Assembly (NCBI GenBank): GCA_002400405.1 | Contig: DHFM01000035.1 | Location: forward strand, 1-8,349 | Source of the DNA: Candidatus Moranbacteria bacterium UBA4824 | GTDB taxonomy: Bacteria; Patescibacteriota; Minisyncoccia; Moranbacterales; UBA2206 | Direction of reading: 5' to 3' | DNA: 8,349 bases | Part shown: positions 5,022 to 8,349 of the stretch, in pieces | Layout of the letters: every line of letters begins with the position of its first letter | How positions within the stretch are numbered: position 1 is the stretch's first letter | Notes under the pieces: model-generated | What the model was told of the DNA's origin: nothing | The model's input: the letters and a program-made list of their open reading frames with translations, nothing else | Databases searched by the model: none | Program-made: the position numbers and the translations under genes

Positions 5022-5414
5022 ATGGAAACTAAAAAATATTTAAGCAAAAAATTTCTGCTTGGGACAAGCATGCTAATGGCTACTGCCGGATTAGTTGGAT
5101 CAGCGTTATACGCCAGTGCTTATCAAGGCGATCCAAACGTCAAAGGTCCAAATTATACAGTTGAGCGACATGACGCCATGACAAAGGCCTTTGAGAACAA
5201 TGACTATAACGCTTGGAAGGAACTAATGGCTGGCAGAGGACGAGTAACACAAATCATAAATGAAGGAAATTTTTCCAAATTTGCCAAAGCTCATAAGTTG
5301 GCTCTAGAAGGAAAAATGGAAGAATCAAAAAAAATTAGAGCTGAATTAGGGTTAGGGCTGAGAAATGGAAGTGGAAAGGGACAAGGAATGGGAATGAATA
5401 GAAACAATAGGTAG
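5022..5414 (+). CDS. Small secreted protein, likely target of the ECF sigma factor
   Basis: The 130-residue product carries a clear signal peptide: basic start (KKYLSKK), a hydrophobic core at about 11-30 and a likely cleavage after Ala33 (ASA-YQGD). The mature part opens with a Gly/Pro/Asn-rich stretch (QGDPNVKGPNY), followed by two or three helices (about 47-70 and 84-108, including DYNAWKELM and KFAKAHKLALEGK), and ends in a Gly/Met/Asn/Arg-rich tail (114-130). I recall similar proteins only as uncharacterised sequences from candidate-phylum genomes. The helical, secreted, ECF-controlled design is loosely reminiscent of CpxP-type stress proteins, but no family motif is visible. An ECF-type promoter 70 bp upstream, shared with the sigma gene, and a strong terminator 23 nt after the stop define a single-gene unit. 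No Shine-Dalgarno sequence precedes ATG 5022; the region before it is A-rich. Confidence 0.75.
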   Translation: METKKYLSKKFLLGTSMLMATAGLVGSALYASAYQGDPNVKGPNYTVERHDAMTKAFENNDYNAWKELMAGRGRVTQIINEGNFSKFAKAHKLALEGKMEESKKIRAELGLGLRNGSGKGQGMGMNRNNR

Positions 5415-5437
5415 TACTAATATACTTTCAAAAAAAT

Positions 5438-5472
5438 AAATCAATCCCGAGCGCTCGGGATTGATTTTTTGT
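5438..5472 (+). terminator. Strong Rho-independent terminator of the ECF locus
   Basis: A perfect 30-nt palindrome (5438-5467, core CCCGAGCGCTCGGG) gives a long GC-cored stem, with TTTTTT at 5465-5470. A run of A precedes it (5430-5436), so it could also terminate leftward transcription. Confidence 0.9.
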
Positions 5473-5480
5473 TTTGCCTG

Positions 5481-5489
5481 TGAGATGAT
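5481..5489 (+). promoter_or_regulatory. Extended -10-like box (TGA-GATGAT) for a leaderless mRNA
   Basis: TGA plus GATGAT (5484-5489, four of six matches) ends 6 nt before ATG 5496, the same geometry as before ATG 2767 and 2408. It is weaker than those sites. It lies directly after the terminator, so the gene needs a promoter here. Confidence 0.4.
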
Positions 5490-5495
5490 TTGAAT

Positions 5496-5765
5496 ATGGA
5501 AATCATAATAAAAATTCAAGAGCGAAAAATAAGGATAATATTACTTCAAAATAAAAAAGAAGTGGATTTTTTTGATATTGTCGAAGAACATAGTCTCTCA
5601 GAGAAACTATTGCCGGAAATTGATCGACTAATTCAAAAAAACAAACTAAAACTTGAGGATATTGAAAAAGTGGCCGTGGACAGCGACCAAGAAGACAACT
5701 TCACCACCACTCGCATCGCCAAATCAGTGGCTAATGCGTGGGAGTGGGTAAGAAAAAATAAATAA
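5496..5765 (+). CDS. 89-aa TsaB-like N-lobe protein (degenerate)
   Basis: The 89-residue product lines up by eye with the N-terminal lobe of TsaB (YeaZ), the partner of TsaD in making the t6A modification of tRNA. Shared features are paired strands at 2-7 and 12-18, the helix EHSLSEKLLPEIDRLIQKN (31-49), KLEDIEKVAV (52-61) in place of the usual L-x-D-I-x-x-I-A-V, and DNFTTTRIAKSVANAW (67-82) in place of G-S-F-T-G-L-R-I-G-x-x-x-A. The opening D-T-S nucleotide-site motif and the G-P-G glycines are missing, and the protein stops where full TsaB (about 200-230 aa) would continue. It is therefore probably not an active TsaB. A pseudogene is unlikely because the frame is clean, with a start matched to a -10 box. 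ATG 5496 is preferred over TTG 5490, which overlaps that spacing. It sits alone between the ECF terminator and the rpoB promoters. Confidence 0.55.
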   Translation: MEIIIKIQERKIRIILLQNKKEVDFFDIVEEHSLSEKLLPEIDRLIQKNKLKLEDIEKVAVDSDQEDNFTTTRIAKSVANAWEWVRKNK

Positions 5766-5776
5766 ATTTTTATAAT

Positions 5777-5805
5777 TTGACAACTTTTCATTCCTCTGAT
5801 AATAT
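5777..5805 (+). promoter_or_regulatory. rpoB promoter P1 (TTGACA-17-TGA/TAATAT)
   Basis: TTGACA (5777-5782), a 17-bp spacer ending in TGA, and TAATAT (5800-5805) form a strong housekeeping promoter with an extended -10. It starts 12 bp after the stop of the preceding gene. Transcription near 5812 would give a leader of about 240 nt before rpoB. A 12-codon frame at 5825-5860 lies in this leader but has no convincing support. Confidence 0.7.
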
Positions 5806-5878
5806 AAAAATACAAATCAGGAAGATGACAGATGAGGCAGAAATTATGACAAAAAAATAAAATCGGGTGGAAATGGAC

Positions 5879-5893
5879 TGCAAGGCACTTGCA
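5879..5893 (+). promoter_or_regulatory. Leader hairpin with T-rich tail, possible attenuator of P1 transcripts
   Basis: TGCAAG and CTTGCA form a 6-bp stem with a 3-nt loop, followed by ATTGTTTTTGTTT. In a P1 transcript this could act as a weak terminator. The right arm overlaps the -35 of P2, so it could instead be a protein site on DNA. The stem is short and the T-run is interrupted by G. Confidence 0.35.
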
Positions 5894-5917
5894 ATTGTTT
5901 TTGTTTCAATGTATAAT
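5889..5917 (+). promoter_or_regulatory. rpoB promoter P2 (TTGCAA-17-TATAAT)
   Basis: TTGCAA (5889-5894) and a perfect TATAAT (5912-5917) are 17 bp apart. Transcription should begin near 5924, leaving about 130 nt of leader. Together with P1 it forms a tandem pair, common for genes of the central machinery. Confidence 0.65.
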
Positions 5918-5923
5918 GTTTTC

Positions 5924-6052
5924 ACGGTATATTTTTATTTAGAAAATTCGTTTTATTTTACTTAGGGTGATAAAAAAATAAATAACTTAATACTTTTAAC
6001 ATAACTCATGTAAAAGCTTTATTTCTGAACGTTCCCAGAAAAAAAGCCGGAA
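5924..6052 (+). other. AT-rich untranslated leader of rpoB
   Basis: No reading frame of useful length is seen between P2 and the rpoB start. The stretch is rich in A/T with a few short dyads. The only structure I can support is the hairpin at 6022-6041. No ribosomal protein gene (rplJ, rplL) or L10-type leader is recognisable here. Confidence 0.5.
6022..6041 (+). promoter_or_regulatory. Hairpin just upstream of the rpoB start
   Basis: TTTCTG (6022-6027) pairs with CAGAAA (6036-6041) around an 8-nt loop. The palindrome GAACGTTC (6027-6034) covers the last stem base and most of the loop. It ends 11 nt before ATG 6053, close enough to influence ribosome entry. With only 6 bp it is modest evidence. 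Confidence 0.35.
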
Positions 6053-8349
6053 ATGAGCGGTATTTCTATGGCTAAAGTTGACAAAAAACTGGAAGTTAAA
6101 ACATCTTTCGGTTCGGGATCTTCCCTCTCAAAACGGAAATTTTTTAGAAACATTTCCATGGTTTCTCTGCCAAACCTGATTGAGTCACAAGTTAATTCAT
6201 ATGAATGGTTTATCGAGAAAGGTCTGCGAGAAATCCTAGATGAAGTTAACCCAATTCACGACTTTACCGAAAAAGATCTTGAGCTTTCTTTTAAGGAATA
6301 CTATTTAGACGAGCCTAAATATGACGAAGTGACGGCTAAGAACAAAAACATCTCTTTTGAGGCCCCGCTTCGTTGCAAAGTGCAACTTATCATCAAAAGC
6401 ACTGGAGAAATTAAGGAACAAGAAATTTACCTCGGAGATTTTCCGCTGATGACTGATCGAGGAACTTTTATCATAAATGGAGTAGAAAGAGTGGTAGTGA
6501 GCCAGATTATTCGTAGTCCTGGTGTGTTTTTCACTATGGCTTATACCAAAGGCAAAAAGCTTTTTGGAGCGAAAATTATTCCTAACCGTGGAGCTTGGCT
6601 GGAAATTGAAACAGATTTAGACGGTGCAATTTTTGTTAAAATCGATCGCAAACGAAAAGTGGCCATCACTTCACTCTTGCGAGCTTTTGGATATTCAACT
6701 GACAAAGAACTGCTAAATATTTTCAAAGATGCTGATAACGGAGAAATTAATCACATTGAAGCTACAATTGCCAAAGATGTAGCGAAAAATCAGGGTGAGG
6801 GTTACAAAGAAGTGTACAAGAGAATTCGTCCGGGTGATTTAGCTACTGAATCTAACGCTAAATCAGTGGTAGATTCAATGTTTTTCAGTTTTGACAAATA
6901 TGACTTTGGTGGAGTGGGACGTTATCGCTTGAATCAAAGATTGGAAGTTAATCGACCAGACAATGAAGAAAATCGAGTTTTAATGCTGGATGATTTGATT
7001 TTAATAATCAAAGAAATTATCCGACTAAACAATGATCCGCGAGCGATTGCTGATGATATCGATCATTTGGGTAATCGAAGAGTGCGTTCAGTGGGAGAAT
7101 TAGTGCAAAACAAGATGCGGGTGGGTCTTACTCGAACAGCTAGAAATATCAAAGATAGAATGAGTACTTGCGACATTGCTACAGTTGTTCCGGGACAACT
7201 TGTTAATTCTCGTCCTGTAGCAGCTTCAATCAAAGAATTTTTTTCTAGCTCACAACTTTCGCAATTTATGGACCAGGTTAATCCTTTGGCTGAGTTGGAA
7301 CATAAGAGACGAATCAGTGCGATGGGCCCAGGAGGGTTGACTCGAGAACGAGCGGGCTTTGAAGTGCGAGATGTGCATCCTTCTCATTATGGCCGAATTT
7401 GTCCAGTAGAAACTCCAGAAGGGCCAAATATTGGGTTAGTGGGACATTTAGCCACTTATACAAAAATAAATTCCTATGGATTTTTAGAAACACCATACCT
7501 CAAAATTTATCATGAAATGGAAAATCAAGCGGAAAAGCTGGTGGGAAAAATTCTAAATGAAAAAATAGGTGAATTTGAAATAGGTACAGAAATTTCTGAA
7601 GAAATTGCCAATAAAATTGCTAAAAACAAAGAAAAGAAAACTATCAAAATCAAACCATGGATTAGTCGAGAAATTGAATATGTTAATGCTACTGTAGAAG
7701 ACCGAAAGAATATTGCCCACGCTGGAATCAACATTTCTGATAGTGGAAACATTTTAGACGAAGTAGTTGGTGCGAGAGTGAAAGGTCAGGCCACAGAAAT
7801 TGAAGCATCAAAATTAGACTATATCGATGTGAGTGCTAAGCAATGTATTTCAGTGGCAACCGCGCTTATTCCATTTTTGGAACATGATGATGCCAACCGA
7901 GCCTTGATGGGATCAAACATGCAACGTCAAGCTGTTTCTTGTGTAAAACCACAAGCTCCGCTAGTTGGAACTGGAATCGAAGACAAGGCTGCGGCCGACT
8001 CCGGACAAGTGGTGATTGCTAGGGCTGATGGGGAAATTATCGAAGTGGATGGAGATCATATTATCGTCAAAGAAGAAGCTCCGCTAGCCGCAAAGAAACC
8101 CTATCTAAAAAGAGAATATCGATTGCAAACTTTTGCTAAATCAAATGCCTTTACTTCTATGAATCAGGTTCCTCGAGTAGAAAAAGGACAAATGGTGAAA
8201 AAAGGACAACTTTTAGCCGATGGCGCTTCTACTGATCAAGGAGAATTGTCTCTTGGACAAAATGTGGTAGTAGCCTTTATTCCTTGGGAAGGTTCAAACT
8301 ATGAAGACGCGATTATTATTTCACAAAAATTAGTGGAAGATGATCGATA
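6053..8349 (+). CDS. rpoB: DNA-directed RNA polymerase subunit beta (3' end outside window)
   Basis: The frame is open to the window edge, giving 765 codons of the beta subunit, which forms one jaw of the polymerase cleft and part of the active site. Landmarks in order: SMVSLPNLIESQVNSYEWF (about 36-54), GTFIINGVERVVVSQIIRSPG (about 136-156), the rifampicin region SSQLSQFMDQ (399-408) to KRRISAMGPGG, then RERAGFEVRDVHPSHYGR and CPVETPEGPNIGL, and near the edge GSNYEDAIIIS. Positions equivalent to E. coli Q513, D516, H526 and S531 are conserved (404, 407, 417, 422), while L533 is Met (424). The large E. coli lobe insertion is absent. By contrast, about 67 residues (487-553) stand where E. coli has about 21. 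Start ATG 6053 follows an in-frame TGA at 6026; ATG 6068 is possible and no strong Shine-Dalgarno sequence decides. rpoC is expected downstream. Confidence 0.97.
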   Translation, partial: MSGISMAKVDKKLEVKTSFGSGSSLSKRKFFRNISMVSLPNLIESQVNSYEWFIEKGLREILDEVNPIHDFTEKDLELSFKEYYLDEPKYDEVTAKNKNISFEAPLRCKVQLIIKSTGEIKEQEIYLGDFPLMTDRGTFIINGVERVVVSQIIRSPGVFFTMAYTKGKKLFGAKIIPNRGAWLEIETDLDGAIFVKIDRKRKVAITSLLRAFGYSTDKELLNIFKDADNGEINHIEATIAKDVAKNQGEGYKEVYKRIRPGDLATESNAKSVVDSMFFSFDKYDFGGVGRYRLNQRLEVNRPDNEENRVLMLDDLILIIKEIIRLNNDPRAIADDIDHLGNRRVRSVGELVQNKMRVGLTRTARNIKDRMSTCDIATVVPGQLVNSRPVAASIKEFFSSSQLSQFMDQVNPLAELEHKRRISAMGPGGLTRERAGFEVRDVHPSHYGRICPVETPEGPNIGLVGHLATYTKINSYGFLETPYLKIYHEMENQAEKLVGKILNEKIGEFEIGTEISEEIANKIAKNKEKKTIKIKPWISREIEYVNATVEDRKNIAHAGINISDSGNILDEVVGARVKGQATEIEASKLDYIDVSAKQCISVATALIPFLEHDDANRALMGSNMQRQAVSCVKPQAPLVGTGIEDKAAADSGQVVIARADGEIIEVDGDHIIVKEEAPLAAKKPYLKREYRLQTFAKSNAFTSMNQVPRVEKGQMVKKGQLLADGASTDQGELSLGQNVVVAFIPWEGSNYEDAIIISQKLVEDDR

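Noticed and set aside
5490..5495. TTG start adding two residues to the TsaB-like protein
   Set aside because: ATG 5496 fits the 6-nt spacing from the -10-like box and gives a standard start codon.
5825..5860. 11-residue leader peptide (MTDEAEIMTKK) in the rpoB leader
   Set aside because: The purine-rich run abuts the ATG without normal spacing, there is no regulatory codon run, and the frame is too short to judge.
1..8349. UGA-recoded genetic code, tRNA or rRNA genes, CRISPR arrays, insertion sequences
   Set aside because: TGA ends several well-formed genes, and I saw no cloverleaf, direct-repeat array, transposase or terminal repeats.

Overview
The window reads as bacterial chromosome from a small-genome, AT-rich lineage. 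The best guess is a Candidate Phyla Radiation (Patescibacteria) organism of the Parcubacteria type. This rests on the short uncharacterised proteins, the AT-rich sequence, an rpoB that starts its own transcript rather than following rplJL, and protein style. No rRNA is present to confirm it. TGA is used as an ordinary stop in several genes (ends at 878, 3501 and 4925), which argues against the UGA-glycine code of Gracilibacteria and Absconditabacteria.

Layout. (1) 1-266: an unrecognised small reading frame and a perfect 10-bp hairpin. (2) 372-1233: a two-gene cassette of a Panacea (DUF4065/SocA-like) antitoxin and a small RelE/ParE-like putative toxin, overlapping by 8 nt. (3) 1230-2408, minus strand: a membrane-anchored transglutaminase-like protein with a long C-terminal coiled coil; its stop codon overlaps the toxin stop. 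(4) 2415-2454: back-to-back divergent promoters. The rightward one is near-consensus and drives a 53-aa acidic helical protein (2548-2709) that ends in a terminator. (5) 2767-3501: a lipoprotein N-acetylmuramoyl-L-alanine amidase. (6) 3538-5472: an ECF sigma factor, a three-helix membrane protein that is probably its anti-sigma factor, and a small secreted protein. Two copies of the same unusual promoter (TTGAAA-N15-TTGCGTAGTAA) stand before the sigma gene and before the secreted-protein gene. (7) 5481-5765: an 89-aa protein that resembles a stripped-down N-terminal lobe of TsaB. (8) 5777 to the end: tandem promoters, an untranslated leader of 130-240 nt, and rpoB, cut off by the window edge.

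The most interesting unit is region 6. The repeated promoter makes a closed circuit visible in sequence alone: the sigma factor probably reads its own promoter and that of the secreted protein, while the membrane protein between them likely holds the sigma factor until an envelope signal arrives. The secreted family has no function that I know.

A second theme is translation initiation. Four genes (starts 384, 2408 minus, 2767 and 5496) have a -10-like hexamer ending exactly 6 nt before ATG and no Shine-Dalgarno sequence, which points to leaderless mRNAs. The clearest Shine-Dalgarno sequence in the window (2477-2483) has no usable start after it and would sit in a hairpin loop.
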